Below, piece after piece: positions 47,801 to 51,735 of a DNA stretch of 60,000 nucleotides. The stretch comes from Apostichopus japonicus (lineage: Eukaryota; Echinodermata; Holothuroidea; Aspidochirotida; Stichopodidae). The notes below the pieces were generated by a model. The model did not search any database. It was not told the origin of the DNA and worked only from the letters and a program-made list of their open reading frames with translations. The stretch is taken from NCBI RefSeq assembly GCF_037975245.1, contig NC_092580.1:13488501-13548500 (forward strand), written 5' to 3'. Numbering within the stretch: position 1 is the first letter of the stretch; every line of letters begins with the position of its first letter. A program made the translations under genes and the position numbers.

Positions 47801-49923
47801 ACTTTTACAAAAAAAAAATTGGAGGGGGGAGGGGGGATGGGGGGGTAGATGTTCATCCCTGGAAAAGATTTTATAGTTAGTAGATCACTGACTACAATGA
47901 GGGCTGTGAAAGACTCGCTGTTCTCTTTAAAAAACTTACCTGACGATGGGTGACTTTAAAAGACAGTTCAACATGTCTTCCAGCAAAGAGCAAAGCTACA
48001 GTTAAAACTGAAACTTTTAAACCAAGGAATTGTTGCAACTAAATTCGTAACAATTCTGACAAAAATATTAGAATAAACTTATTTAGTCTGTCAGGAACTT
48101 ATGTTGAGTGGTAAAAATTTGAACTAATTTACATATTCTGAAATGCAATTCACCGTATCCAAATTTTCATTTCCACTAATATTAAAACTTCACAAAAATT
48201 TCTGCAGTGAAAACTTAAAAAGAATGAGAAATAATCGTGCACAACCACAGTACAGTACAGTACTTGTACGATACATAAAGCTTGTAAACTTGTACTACTG
48301 TAACTGTCAAAACATCACAGAACAAGCTCATGACGAGAAATTGTATGGAAATGAAACAGAGCGTAGACAAAGCCAAATACCTTTTGCAATGTATGTAAAT
48401 CGATTCATTCATCATTGCAACGGTTAATGCTTTTAATATAATTTAAATTGCAATGGTATTGATATTCACAGTACTTAGAAAGTTACATGTATAGCACAAA
48501 GAATTAATAAGTTTCGAAGGCTGCTAATTCTAGTTATTCCAGATAGTTGATTAAATCTACTTTCAATCACATTGACCACTAATACAGTTTTTTTTGTTGC
48601 TTTAGCAGCACTCATAGTGAAGAGAGTATTTTGTACAGTATCTCACTTTCGTTTTCTATGTTCTTATCTTTAAAATTCAAAACTTAACAGGATACACTGC
48701 AGTAGTAATTAAAAGTTAATAACAGCAAATGTTTATTTTCATGTGCACGTGCTCATAACTCATTTAGCTTTATACAGCAGTACTCAACTTACGTTATTCA
48801 AAAACATACGCACAAGTTTGCAATTATGCAATTATTTCCCTTTCAAATGTCATACATGCTGTGGGACACAGAACATAACTTTTGTTAATACTCCCATTAT
48901 AATTGGGGATCTCTTATTAACCCTGTTTAGGTTCAACAGGCATTACCATGACATAACACAGGGAAATGCAGCATATTAAAAGAAGAATGGTGTTCACTTG
49001 ACTGTTCTGGTATACTGTATTTATCTAGGGGTGACCTGTATGGGAAGTGCTACAGTTACTGATTACAATGTGCAGTACCCTCAATAATACAGTGAGACTG
49101 CACAGTATGAAAAAGTGTGTCAATGCACTTAAAGTGTATTATGCAATAACAAAGTATTATATACACATATGATGTACATATGCAGATAACATGTCATAAT
49201 TTAGAACACAGTACTACTACTGTGCATCAATTAACATTGGCTGAGCTCTATTCTACTGCACAGTGAAAGAAAGAGCAAAGGTGGAAATGGACATTCCAAA
49301 GATTCTCTGCCAGGGTGATTATTATCCAAGGTGAGGAGAAAGGTATGATCTCCAAAACTACCCAAGAACTATGTGTAACTTTAAAGACAAGGCCAGGGAT
49401 ACTTTCATTGTTAAGTGTCCCCACAGGTAAACTAAAAAATGAAAAACATGTCAACTTTGAACAATTTGACTGTTTTCCAGGTCAGTTTGCATAAATTTGC
49501 AACTAATATAATCAGGATTTTCTCCCACACTTTAAATTGCGTTTCCGACTTTACTAAGACATTAAATTTATTTCTGTGAACAGTATTTGAGCTTAGAGGC
49601 AGGCAAAACCACATCCTTGATGTCGGCTCTCTCTGGTCAACGTCAGAAATTTTCTGTCACTGTTTGAATAACGTTACATACATATATTCTCTCTGGTCTA
49701 AGTGCCTCGGTTGAAGAAAAATGCTTACCATGCCCTTTTCTTTGTCGAAGAGCAGCAATGCGTGGTTCCTCGACAGGACTTTACAATCAAAAATGGCATT
49801 TTCGGGGGCTGGTCTGGCCTTAGCTACCGATCTGCCTATCTTGACCGGTTCGTTGAGATCGATCCGACGTGTCTGGAAGGGATGTGAACTCGGGTGACAC
49901 GTTAAGACCGCCACGGCAGACAT
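1930..49923 (-). CDS. sarcolemma membrane-associated protein (SLMAP), 26 coding exons
   Basis: FHA-domain, coiled-coil, tail-anchored protein. Known family role: the FHA domain reads phospho-threonine (for example on MST1/2 kinases) and brings them to the STRIPAK phosphatase complex; the C-terminal anchor places it on ER, outer nuclear, centrosomal or sarcolemmal membranes. Seen: 26 exons from 49,923 down to 1,930 join in frame to 2,862 nt (953 residues). FHA is residues 1-~135: GRS at 30-32, SRNH at 51-54, [11 protein letters not shown] at 70-80. Coiled coil follows from about 160 to 925, with a low-complexity acidic part around 380-470. A hydrophobic segment at about 929-948 sits at the extreme C terminus. 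The start at 49,923 is chosen because it aligns with the usual SLMAP N terminus; in-frame ATGs further upstream (e.g. 49,974) exist. Slightly longer than the roughly 830-residue human form. Exon models are mine, without transcript support; small extra exons could be missed. Confidence 0.93.
2692..2826 (-). CDS. SLMAP exon 25: last coiled coil
   Basis: 135 nt, phase 0-0, 45 codons beginning [11 protein letters not shown] and ending ETIAGIP. Acceptor AACAG, donor GTAAGT. Highly charged heptad-like sequence directly before the tail-anchor exon. Confidence 0.92.
2827..3723. other. SLMAP intron 24
   Basis: No gene seen. AT-rich sequence with a C-rich run near 3617-3637 and no recognisable mobile element. 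Confidence 0.5.
3724..3841 (-). CDS. SLMAP exon 24
   Basis: 118 nt, phase 2-0. Codes for [20 protein letters not shown] and then a less helical [18 protein letters not shown]. Donor GTAAGC, acceptor CATAG. The incoming two bases GG from exon 23 are needed to complete the first glycine. Confidence 0.9.
4391..4682. mobile_element. degraded hAT-like non-autonomous element
   Basis: The left end carries GTCTGCAAACTATGGGGTGCGACCC-type sequence (about 4391-4425) and the right end, inverted, reads GTCTGCAA...GGTCC.TGACCC (about 4650-4682), a pattern common at hAT MITE ends. Candidate flanking 8-mers (TCTTAAAG left, TCTTAGAG right) match at 7 of 8 positions but the left boundary is uncertain by a few bases. 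It lies in SLMAP intron 23 and appears old. Confidence 0.45.
4810..4846 (-). CDS. SLMAP exon 23 (37 nt)
   Basis: Small exon, phase 1-2, coding [12 protein letters not shown]. Donor GTAAAA (weak), acceptor TCGTAG. Its length (not a multiple of three) is required to keep exons 22 and 24 in the same frame. Confidence 0.8.
5021..5080 (-). CDS. SLMAP exon 22
   Basis: 60 nt, phase 1-1, coding [20 protein letters not shown], a serine-rich linker rather than coiled coil. Donor GTAAGT, acceptor TTCACAG. Frame-neutral, so it could be skipped without disrupting the frame. Confidence 0.82.
5119..5457. repeat. 38-bp minisatellite, about 9 copies
   Basis: Unit CAGACCACAAGTACTGGCAT plus 18 further bases (TTAGTGCGAGCCCATTTC), repeated head to tail with few differences (variant positions such as AGTG/ATTG). 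Lies in SLMAP intron 21. The copies abut with no unique spacers. Confidence 0.95.
5620..5838 (-). CDS. SLMAP exon 21: long charged coiled coil
   Basis: 219 nt, phase 1-1, 73 residues rich in Lys/Glu, beginning [16 protein letters not shown] and including [20 protein letters not shown]. Acceptor CTCCAG, donor GTATTT (weak but in frame). Largest exon of the symmetric run. Confidence 0.9.
6230..6292 (-). CDS. SLMAP exon 20 (63 nt)
   Basis: 63 nt, phase 1-1, 21 residues ([20 protein letters not shown] and one more), three heptads of coiled coil. Acceptor TTGCAG, donor GTATGG. Confidence 0.88.
6735..7150. repeat. 12-bp minisatellite, about 35 copies
   Basis: Unit AGTGGTATTGTA with frequent variant AGTGGTACTGTA, over some 415 bp. 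As the unit is a multiple of three, both strands are open for long stretches, giving artificial TIPLTVPL and VSGTVSGI polypeptides; these are not genes. Lies in SLMAP intron 19. Confidence 0.97.
7956..8018 (-). CDS. SLMAP exon 19 (63 nt)
   Basis: 63 nt, phase 1-1, coding [20 protein letters not shown]. Acceptor CAAAAG (weak pyrimidine context), donor GTAGGT. Three heptads. Confidence 0.85.
8019..9456. other. SLMAP intron 18
   Basis: No exon or mobile element recognised. Contains CA-type repeat near 8099-8118, a (TA) run at about 8655-8679 and a C-run near 9205-9214. Confidence 0.5.
9457..9519 (-). CDS. SLMAP exon 18 (63 nt)
   Basis: 63 nt, phase 1-1, coding [20 protein letters not shown]. 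Acceptor TTCAAG, donor GTAACA. Confidence 0.87.
10070..10262. repeat. 21-bp minisatellite, about 9 copies
   Basis: Unit CACCAGGGAGTATGTACAGG plus T, with small differences (ATAGACA, ATATACA, AACATACA). Lies in SLMAP intron 17. Confidence 0.95.
10947..11009 (-). CDS. SLMAP exon 17 (63 nt)
   Basis: 63 nt, phase 1-1, coding [20 protein letters not shown]. Acceptor TTCTACAG, donor GTAAGC; both strong. Confidence 0.9.
11493..11618 (-). CDS. SLMAP exon 16 (126 nt)
   Basis: 126 nt, phase 1-1, 42 residues (six heptads), including [20 protein letters not shown] and [13 protein letters not shown]. Acceptor CTCGTAG, donor GTACAA. Confidence 0.9.
11619..15852. other. SLMAP intron 15 (4.2 kb)
   Basis: No convincing exon. 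Contains a G-run of 15 at 14792-14806 followed by ATGGGGGG, a G-run near 12913-12922, C/T-rich tracts at about 14307-14382 and 14682-14720, and T-runs near 15800. A 15-bp micro-exon possibility (14757-14771) was considered and not accepted. Confidence 0.5.
15853..15915 (-). CDS. SLMAP exon 15 (63 nt)
   Basis: 63 nt, phase 1-1, coding [20 protein letters not shown]. Acceptor AAACAG, donor GTAAGA. Three heptads. Confidence 0.85.
16789..17080. mobile_element. MITE-like inverted repeat
   Basis: Arms 16789-16841 and 17028-17080 are inverted copies of about 53 bp with a few mismatches, starting TTATCCCCACTTGATTAGTG. The tips themselves fold (CCCCAC...GTGGGG). A segment next to the left arm (CCTTCTGGACAAATTAC, 16834 on) recurs in direct orientation at 17101, outside the right arm. 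No target duplication was assigned, so the superfamily is open. Lies in SLMAP intron 14. Confidence 0.6.
17257..17322 (-). CDS. SLMAP exon 14 (66 nt)
   Basis: 66 nt, phase 1-1, coding [20 protein letters not shown]. Acceptor TTCTCAG, donor GTAAGT. Confidence 0.9.
17450..17735. repeat. 141-bp direct duplication
   Basis: Two adjacent copies (from about 17450 and 17591) share AAATTCTCTCTTTTTCTTGC and then TTATGC, ATAATTTGTAAAATTCCA, CTCATAAAATCAATTTTTAT in order, with scattered substitutions and small indels. In SLMAP intron 13. Confidence 0.85.
17999..18109 (-). CDS. SLMAP exon 13
   Basis: 111 nt, phase 1-1, 37 residues including [20 protein letters not shown], not coiled coil; a linker. Acceptor TTTCAG, donor GTAAGA. 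Confidence 0.86.
18110..18965. other. SLMAP intron 12
   Basis: No gene or recognised element. T/A-rich runs near 18760-18810. Confidence 0.5.
18966..19016 (-). CDS. SLMAP exon 12 (51 nt)
   Basis: 51 nt, phase 1-1, coding [17 protein letters not shown]. Acceptor CTTCAG, donor GTAAAG. Confidence 0.84.
19570..19695 (-). CDS. SLMAP exon 11 (126 nt)
   Basis: 126 nt, phase 1-1, 42 residues (six heptads): [20 protein letters not shown] and MQ-type heptads ending ATIQDLE. Acceptor CCATAG, donor GTGAGT. Confidence 0.9.
20850..20924 (-). repeat. tRNA-like SINE head (relic)
   Basis: On the minus strand a pol III A box (TAGCTCAGTCGG) at about 20902-20913 is followed by a B-box-like GGTTTTGAGTCC at 20858-20869, at tRNA spacing. 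The acceptor stem does not close, so this is a tRNA-derived SINE head, not a tRNA gene. A further A-box-like piece lies at about 21023-21037, and related sequence surrounds 20940-21130. Confidence 0.6.
21373..21438 (-). CDS. SLMAP exon 10 (66 nt)
   Basis: 66 nt, phase 1-1, coding [20 protein letters not shown]. Acceptor TTCACAG, donor GTACGT. Proline/threonine-rich linker. Confidence 0.85.
22688..22822 (-). CDS. SLMAP exon 9
   Basis: 135 nt, phase 1-1, 45 residues, acidic linker containing [20 protein letters not shown] and [12 protein letters not shown]. Acceptor AAACAG, donor GTAAGT. Confidence 0.87.
23236..23313 (-). CDS. SLMAP exon 8
   Basis: 78 nt, phase 1-1, coding [20 protein letters not shown] and ERRDEG. 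Acceptor TGATAG, donor GTGAGT. First exon of the symmetric run. Confidence 0.85.
23943..24347. mobile_element. Harbinger-like MITE with TAA target duplication
   Basis: 405 bp with inverted ends AGGCCCGGTCACACTA / TAGTGTGACCGGGCCT flanked by TAA at 23940-23942 and 24348-24350. A 3-bp TWA duplication and GC-rich GGTCACAC ends are typical of PIF/Harbinger elements. The inside is dense in CCGAT/ATCGG motifs in both orientations. It ends 30 bp from the donor of SLMAP exon 7. Confidence 0.85.
24378..24678 (-). CDS. SLMAP exon 7: central coiled coil
   Basis: 301 nt, phase 0-1, about 100 residues, e.g. [20 protein letters not shown] and [20 protein letters not shown], matching the central SLMAP coil. 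Acceptor CCTCAG after a long pyrimidine tract, donor GTGAGT. Confidence 0.94.
24879..25020. repeat. C/T-rich tract
   Basis: Long polypyrimidine stretch (CTCC, CTTCC units) on the plus strand in SLMAP intron 6; simple sequence without coding value. Confidence 0.7.
25056..25196 (-). CDS. SLMAP exon 6
   Basis: 141 nt, phase 0-0, 47 residues including [20 protein letters not shown], strongly like the vertebrate SLMAP coil. Acceptor GTCAG, donor GTAAGG. Confidence 0.95.
25197..26701. other. SLMAP intron 5
   Basis: No exon or recognised element. AT-rich, with a C-run near 25957-25966. Confidence 0.5.
26702..26869 (-). CDS. SLMAP exon 5
   Basis: 168 nt, phase 0-0, 56 residues including [16 protein letters not shown] and [19 protein letters not shown], the most recognisable SLMAP coiled-coil block. 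Acceptor TCACAG, donor GTGAGT. Confidence 0.96.
27787..27892 (-). CDS. SLMAP exon 4: linker into first coil
   Basis: 106 nt, phase 2-0: a Ser/Pro/Asn-rich linker ([20 protein letters not shown]) and then [12 protein letters not shown], matching the start of the SLMAP coil. Acceptor TTATAG, donor GTAAAG. Confidence 0.9.
29147..29310. repeat. degenerate ~17-18-bp minisatellite
   Basis: About nine imperfect units of the form GCCACACCCTCTCCCG in SLMAP intron 3. Its base composition keeps several frames open, producing spurious Pro/His-rich ORFs. Confidence 0.8.
29457..29523 (-). CDS. SLMAP exon 3: end of FHA domain
   Basis: 67 nt, phase 1-2, coding [20 protein letters not shown], the last FHA strand region. 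Acceptor TCGTAG is clear; the donor AG|GTTTGT is weak, but it is the only one giving the frame of exon 4. Confidence 0.9.
30779..31030. repeat. degenerate ~31-bp tandem repeat
   Basis: About eight units of the form GAGGGTCAATGGGAGGGGCA plus CAGTGCTAAAA, varying in length and sequence. Confidence 0.8.
31228..31540 (+). repeat. tRNA-derived SINE
   Basis: A B-box match GGTTTGAGCCC at about 31293-31303 follows a degraded A-box region. Downstream is TTGTGTCCTTGGGCAAAGCA, a motif known in invertebrate tRNA-derived SINEs, then a GC-containing body ending GCGCTTTATAAATC and an A/T tail. Target duplication not identified. Confidence 0.7.
32805..32853. repeat. (TA)n microsatellite
   Basis: About 24 uninterrupted TA units. 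Confidence 0.97.
34075..34325. repeat. T-rich diverged tandem repeat
   Basis: Four spaced copies of TTTCTTTCACAAATAT followed by CAATTT, separated by T-rich filler. Confidence 0.6.
35281..35340. repeat. 12-bp tandem repeat
   Basis: About five units of ATGTCCAACATT with single-base variants. Confidence 0.8.
37068..37107 (+). repeat. diverged DIRS-terminus fragment
   Basis: GTTGTGAGGAGACAGGTAAG followed by TGAGGAGTGAATTAA matches the right terminus of the intact DIRS (44148-44183) except for a few transitions. A second piece, GGTAGAATGAGGAGCTA at about 36971-36987, resembles the adjoining part of the inverted repeat. This is an older, partial copy of the same or a related element. Confidence 0.65.
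37680..37797. repeat. DIRS left inverted terminal repeat
   Basis: 118 bp, reverse complement of 44050-44167 with no difference that I can see. Begins GCTTACCTGTCTCCTCACAA. On the element's own strand this is its 3' end. Confidence 0.97.
38275..38373. repeat. DIRS internal complementary region
   Basis: Consists of the reverse complement of the element's left tip (…TTTTGGAAT, up to 38327) joined directly to the reverse complement of its right tip (ATTTACTTCGC…, from 38328), extending into both repeats. In DIRS elements this region is thought to template the joining of ends during circle formation. It overlaps the last codons of the recombinase ORF. Confidence 0.95.
38366..41266 (-). CDS. DIRS tyrosine recombinase ORF
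   Basis: 966-codon open frame. Only the C-terminal part, from about residue 603 (near 39456), is recombinase; the upstream ~600 codons are an open overlap with the RT ORF and probably not an independent protein. The recombinase part shows a core-binding region ([17 protein letters not shown]) and the catalytic set: Arg in [10 protein letters not shown] (about 772-774), HxxR in RAHDVRG (His892, Arg895) and the nucleophile Tyr928 in VACYL. This enzyme inserts the circular DNA copy. The true start is unknown: overlap suggests frameshifting, internal initiation or a spliced message. The stop region lies in the internal complementary region. No inactivating change seen. Confidence 0.9.
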   Translation of the reverse strand: MGIYWRGQVGVGHSQTRVQNRILLQPTFRGRRKADTHTHGPRQTLSPRRGNSGPAGQAGNYKSSGRDGTTLPVLLFSDQKTGRHLASHPKPKTPEHKTHQTKTLPYGDLKLNITPTQKGHVGGDRRLTGRLPAHLDTQRTPTIPSVPVRRTRLPVPGAPIRPSHGSQNLHESRGSSSRLPQKKRGHPLRISRRLVGSREQSIGSNQQRPQNAPDPSRTGLDREPEEITAITLPDDPVPQGHTGLHHRGSPTLRRKSRGSQGDHTTDLGTPGVTNGDMAPGPGTHGQPRRYSETVQATHATSATAPAEVRRPYRPRQNNAHLQVRGGHTTLSMVARPKQLEFRGTLCDTATNDIDNDGRVTVRMGSSLEQSHSMGDVVPNRNISPHQHPGDDGGQKSPGSFQRPRTGNDNHNLHRQHDSGGLHQSAGGHPLRETVPTRVGGDNSGRGLRHDPKGFPHRRQAQRDGGRPIQGAYRPQRMVSGTGDLRQNLFDLRQAHDRPVRNTQEQQTPDLLFQTIPPPGLPHRRNVPLLGPHGCVHLPAAMYDRTSPQENSELQGQVHTNSPVLASQTLVRRDPPTPHGRPSESTGQAPPTVPETGNSLPPRHQGVTISCLEAVRSSLRQRGFSEAAAAMAADARRGTTAATYDSRLRKFDQWCRPRQILLPAASVTQIAEFLLSLFGEGKQVSTIRNYRSAIAAIHQGFPDGSTLSNNPYIAQLIKGMGNRRPQIRRLAPSWGLSAVLHALAGRPYEPMANASLAALTKKTLFLVAVASARRRSCLHALSTKQNHIRFEGHGVRMVPDPSFIAKNQTLTFLPGDIFIPEIKTMSSVAEDKRWCPVRALKWYLNKTEKLRQSTSLFIIPRPPYAAASKDTLSRWLVEIIRPFTSGTSRPRAHDVRGVAASTALFAGIPVEDILKAAAWKTPTTFVACYLTDTLHAEAAFGSAVMRGPVGNRSHPSGLPPSGSATRC
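39268..41373 (-). CDS. DIRS reverse transcriptase / RNase H / methyltransferase-like ORF
   Basis: 701 codons. RT at about 110-285 with [10 protein letters not shown] (161-170), LPFGLATAP (194-202) and the active-site YLDD (226-229). RNase H at about 385-505 with acidic residues in TTDAS (391-395), ILEMMAVK (Glu425), FTDNT (Asp450) and ADALSR (Asp501). Beyond it, DLFATHKNN (533-541), YIFPP and [10 protein letters not shown] (597-606) match the methyltransferase-like domain that follows RNase H in DIRS elements; its activity is not established. Copies element RNA to DNA. Starts at 41373, overlapping the gag stop by 44 nt. All key residues present. Confidence 0.95.
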   Translation of the reverse strand: MTAPPIDQRSPPSPRGAHLTAAIPPVGGRLTNFSQQWEFIGGDKWVLDTVKHGYKIEFSSSPPFGGGGRQTLTPTDPVKRLALEGEILALLAKQAITRVPEETGPLFRSSFFLTKKRDGTWRPILNLKPLNTKHIRPKHFRMETLNLILPLLRKGMWAATVDLRDAYLHILIHKEHRRFLAFRYAEQDYQFRALPFGLATAPRTFTRVAGAVVAYLRKRGVTLYVYLDDWLVVGNSLSEATNNVHKTLQTLQELGWIVNQKKSRLSPSQTIQFLRAILDFTTGVARPSEERVAAVKATTQQILAHRGSPTGTWLRALGLMASLVDIVRLCRLHMRPLQLHLLRSADPTDPDKTTLIYRSEEVTQHFRWWLDPNNWSSGVPFAIQLPMTSITTDASLSGWGAHWSNRTAWGTWSQTETSLHINILEMMAVKRALEAFNDHVQGTITTIFTDNTTVVAYINRQGGTRSERLCRLAWEVITAAEDSGTILRASHIAGKLNVMADALSRGHIDPNEWSLEQETCDRIFSIFGRPTIDLFATHKNNKLQTFCSRRFHPLAYHTDAMSLSWDHMDAYIFPPLCMIGQVLRKIRNSKGRFTLIAPFWPRRPWFAEIPQLLMDVPVSLPDKPHLLSQRQGTLSHPDIKGLQLVAWRLSGLPYDREAFQKQLPRWQPTLEGERPQRLTIPVCGSSTNGADRDRYCCLLPL
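41330..43450 (-). CDS. DIRS gag-like ORF1
   Basis: 706 codons from ATG at 43450. The N terminus has paired cysteines, CINC (8-11), CPKC (26-29) and CLVC (38-41), likely zinc-binding. Residues ~70-280 are very rich in Arg, Ser, Glu and Pro (disordered, RS/RE-like). Residues ~370-620 look folded, and the C terminus is Arg/Gly-rich, suited to RNA binding. Presumed structural nucleoprotein of the element; sequence similarity of such ORFs between families is low, so the name rests on position and composition. A 5' leader of about 0.73 kb lies between it and the element's right end. Confidence 0.85.
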   Translation of the reverse strand: MSRNPLKCINCSMFRPGRAWDEHDLCPKCRSCTRRDPCLVCIKFTPAQWQDIDLWLEGLRSKLQGRLDSIPSAIGAPEAPGITGDREEEGVVEREVEESGQERAEGEKEVEREERERERIPLTAPATSGSVTARGKGRSKGKAPARKRPPKQRHSSAGLETPSQSGPQLNRPTERGPPAVGGSGPKERATEGTRRRSRSRSREPDREPERRVPTEIPARESRERESSRRPRRERSGSHTRSPRRRERKRYSPISDESSDSSDDGYRRSKRRRRSPRRRQEEEPAWLSKLTGLLRPLLEQRTSTVADVAPGPTSPVSTMAPQPAPDPDALDCRASVNLSGLEDEGEPIDPDPLDYDPMEDSFGHNYEPEEAPVTGGALPQELITRAADIFRRHLGFEEPETQPQKAGRVSKLTATGEASYKPKTTIPVDATCYDRFEAIANKTKWTAFPARADRAVRVPDEAWKDLFRCPTIPQEAKERLKAEQGASFTHVFKTPDQRKLEELLVEVDMAARSGMKFASVLMLSAEVLMRHHQQLPEDSSQVSRDEAGQLLLLLGPLVRLAYDQFARVATRSVKARRQNIVSAIHWPSTEAKDRMLELPILGEDLFAGCFQKKLQEEVARRETLAKSEFRPPPTQRTRPFRPRESRAPRGTRAAPAKSMSRGALRGRSRGAAFRPTRPWAPRGGRGSTSTRRDSDRSSNRPAFAAQP
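44050..44167. repeat. DIRS right inverted terminal repeat
   Basis: 118-bp partner of 37680-37797. It ends GAGACAGGTAAG; outside it the tip CGAGGAGCGAAGTAAAT closes the element at 44183. On the element's strand this is the 5' end, expected to hold its promoter. Confidence 0.97.
44261..44414 (-). CDS. SLMAP exon 2: core of FHA domain
   Basis: 154 nt, phase 0-1, coding [20 protein letters not shown] and onward to [20 protein letters not shown]. Carries the FHA signature SSNGTFVN. Acceptor GACAG, donor GTGAGT. The donor is 77 bp from the end of the DIRS insertion. Confidence 0.96.
44415..49728. other. SLMAP intron 1 (between coding exons 1 and 2)
   Basis: 5.3 kb, no exon seen beyond the foldback element. 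Words such as TACAGTA, CTGTACTG and TGCAGT are very frequent, especially 46.2-47.5 kb, where they form low-complexity stretches with a spurious Cys-rich ORF. C-run at 45417-45427. Confidence 0.5.
44504..44726. mobile_element. foldback (MITE-like) element
   Basis: Outer ends ACAAATAATGAA / TTCATTATTTGT; inner arms GTGCAAATATTTCAT and GTTGAAAGATGTAATTTGTT recur inverted on the right. The centre carries TTGAATTAGAATTG repeats and the palindrome-like TTCAACGAGGCGCAGCCGAG. Arms are nearly identical. No target duplication assigned. Ends 88 bp upstream of the exon 2 acceptor. Confidence 0.75.
49729..49923 (-). CDS. SLMAP coding exon 1: start and FHA N-terminal half
   Basis: 195 nt, 65 codons from ATG at 49923: [16 protein letters not shown], then VKIGRSVAK and [18 protein letters not shown] and SRNH are FHA phospho-peptide binding motifs. 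Donor GTAAGC. Close match to the vertebrate SLMAP N terminus, which fixes the start. Confidence 0.97.
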
Positions 49924-50371
49924 GATGAGCATTTGGTTGACGTTTCTTGATCCTTCTCTCCTTCCACAAATCAAAAATGATTTTTCTAGACTTTCTTCTT
50001 CTCTAAGGTGTGAATGCCTTCATTGTTCAGTTGCTCATCGCTACATTCAACATTTAACTCCACCAGGTTCCCTTATGACATTTTCCTGTTGATAAATTAT
50101 TTTTAAAAAAATTGGTGTTTATATAGAATTACATTGTATATACATGCAAGTTTGTTACTCCCAGTTTCTGTGTACGAAATTTAAAATTCATGACAGAAAA
50201 ATATTTATTTTGTTAGAAATGTTGGAAATAGTACATACTAATATACAGGGGTTAGTATAAAAAGACACACATAAAAAGGGATGTGGAGGGCGTACCTACC
50301 TACCCAACCACCTACCTACAGTACCTATCTATCTATTCATCCACCCACCCACTTACCTACCCACCTACATA

Positions 50372-51475
50372 TAGGGATGCACCGGATATCCGGTCCGGCC
50401 GGACTATCCAGCCAGATAGTGAGGAATTATCCAGTTCCGGCCGGATATTTTTCAAAATCCGGCCGGATCTTTTTCAAAATCTGGCCTGAATTATTCCATA
50501 AAAAGGTGTTGGTATTAACTTAAATCAATGTAAACTATTTCCAAAAATTAATAAAAACATTCAAAGTAAGGAAAAATTAGGTTTAACATGTTTAATTTAA
50601 TTTTCTCAATGGTCTGACCCACTGTTTCTAAAGATAAGCCAAAACAATACAACTACTGTAATAATATGAAGCTATATACAACAAATAGTCAAATATAGTT
50701 TGCAGTGAAATCATTTCTTGCAGCCTTCATCAGTTTAATATTGTGCAGTTAAATTAGACCATTCATATACTTATCAGTCAAAATACTGTTGCATTGAATC
50801 TTTACTTTCCCATTATTATTGGCATTCTCTTGGATATATCTTGTCACCATGAAAGTTCCTAAAAGTTCATGGAAAACCTAAATCATTAAGTGTTCTAATG
50901 AACATTCAATTCCATTTTAAAGGATAGATAACAGATAGATAAGAAGTTTCTTCCACTTCTGGAAAGATACAATGCTTTTTTTTTTTACAGATAATATTGC
51001 AGTGTAAAAATTTGTTACCAAATAATGAATAATAAAAGACAATTCTAAATCCAGATAGTAGTGTTATTACAACAATTAAATAATCTTTTTATTCAGTATA
51101 AAGTATGAGATTTGTGAAATGTAGCTTCCCATTTTAAAACAAACTTCAAAGGTAGTATGCAATATTTTTCCAGCAAACAAATTTACATACTGTACTGTAT
51201 CAAGCGTGTCAACAATTATATTGTAGTTATTTTATTAAAGAATGTAGATTACTTCACTTCAAGTCATATTTAATCTCATAAATGGGGTCTTAATTCACCT
51301 TCTTTACAATATGCGTATACCTCACCTAAGATTTGCTCCTTGTTTCATACTTCTACTTCTTATTAATGATTTTCTTTTGTGTAATGAAAAAATCCGGTTC
51401 CGGCCGGATTTCATGTACTATCCAGTAAAATCTGGTTCCGGCCGGATCAAAAAATTTGGATCCGGTGCATCCCTA
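50372..51475. mobile_element. hAT-type non-autonomous element, copy 1
   Basis: 1,104 bp with ends TAGGGATGCACCGG / CCGGTGCATCCCTA and perfect 8-bp duplications CCTACATA at 50364-50371 and 51476-51483. Subterminal parts are crowded with CCGGCCGGA and TTCCGGCCGGAT motifs, likely transposase-binding arrays. The interior is AT-rich without a transposase ORF. Confidence 0.92.
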
Positions 51476-51698
51476 CCTACATACACAACAGTCTGCAAAG
51501 ATAGCTTCAGTGCAGTATGTATATTAAAACGTAAAAACCCGTAAAGGAAATCAGTCCACTGTAGGTCAAGCCAGACAATTAAAAATTTAAGATATTCCAT
51601 TAGCAAACACCAAATGTTACAATGTGGATGGTAGATGAAGTGAGGAAGGTGGGAGAATGGGTCAGGAATTTAATAAATGGGACTAAACCAGAATAACA

Positions 51699-51735
51699 GT
51701 CAAGTAGTGCTATGGCTGTGAGGAGACAGGTGAAG
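51699..51735 (+). repeat. short DIRS-terminus-like match
   Basis: GCTGTGAGGAGACAGGTGAA resembles the DIRS terminal repeat core GTTGTGAGGAGACAGGTAAG. Only about 20 bp match, so it may be chance or a small relic. Confidence 0.3.

Noticed and set aside
49924-49974. Alternative SLMAP start at ATG 49974
   Set aside because: In frame, but the extra residues do not match the family N terminus, while 49923 does.
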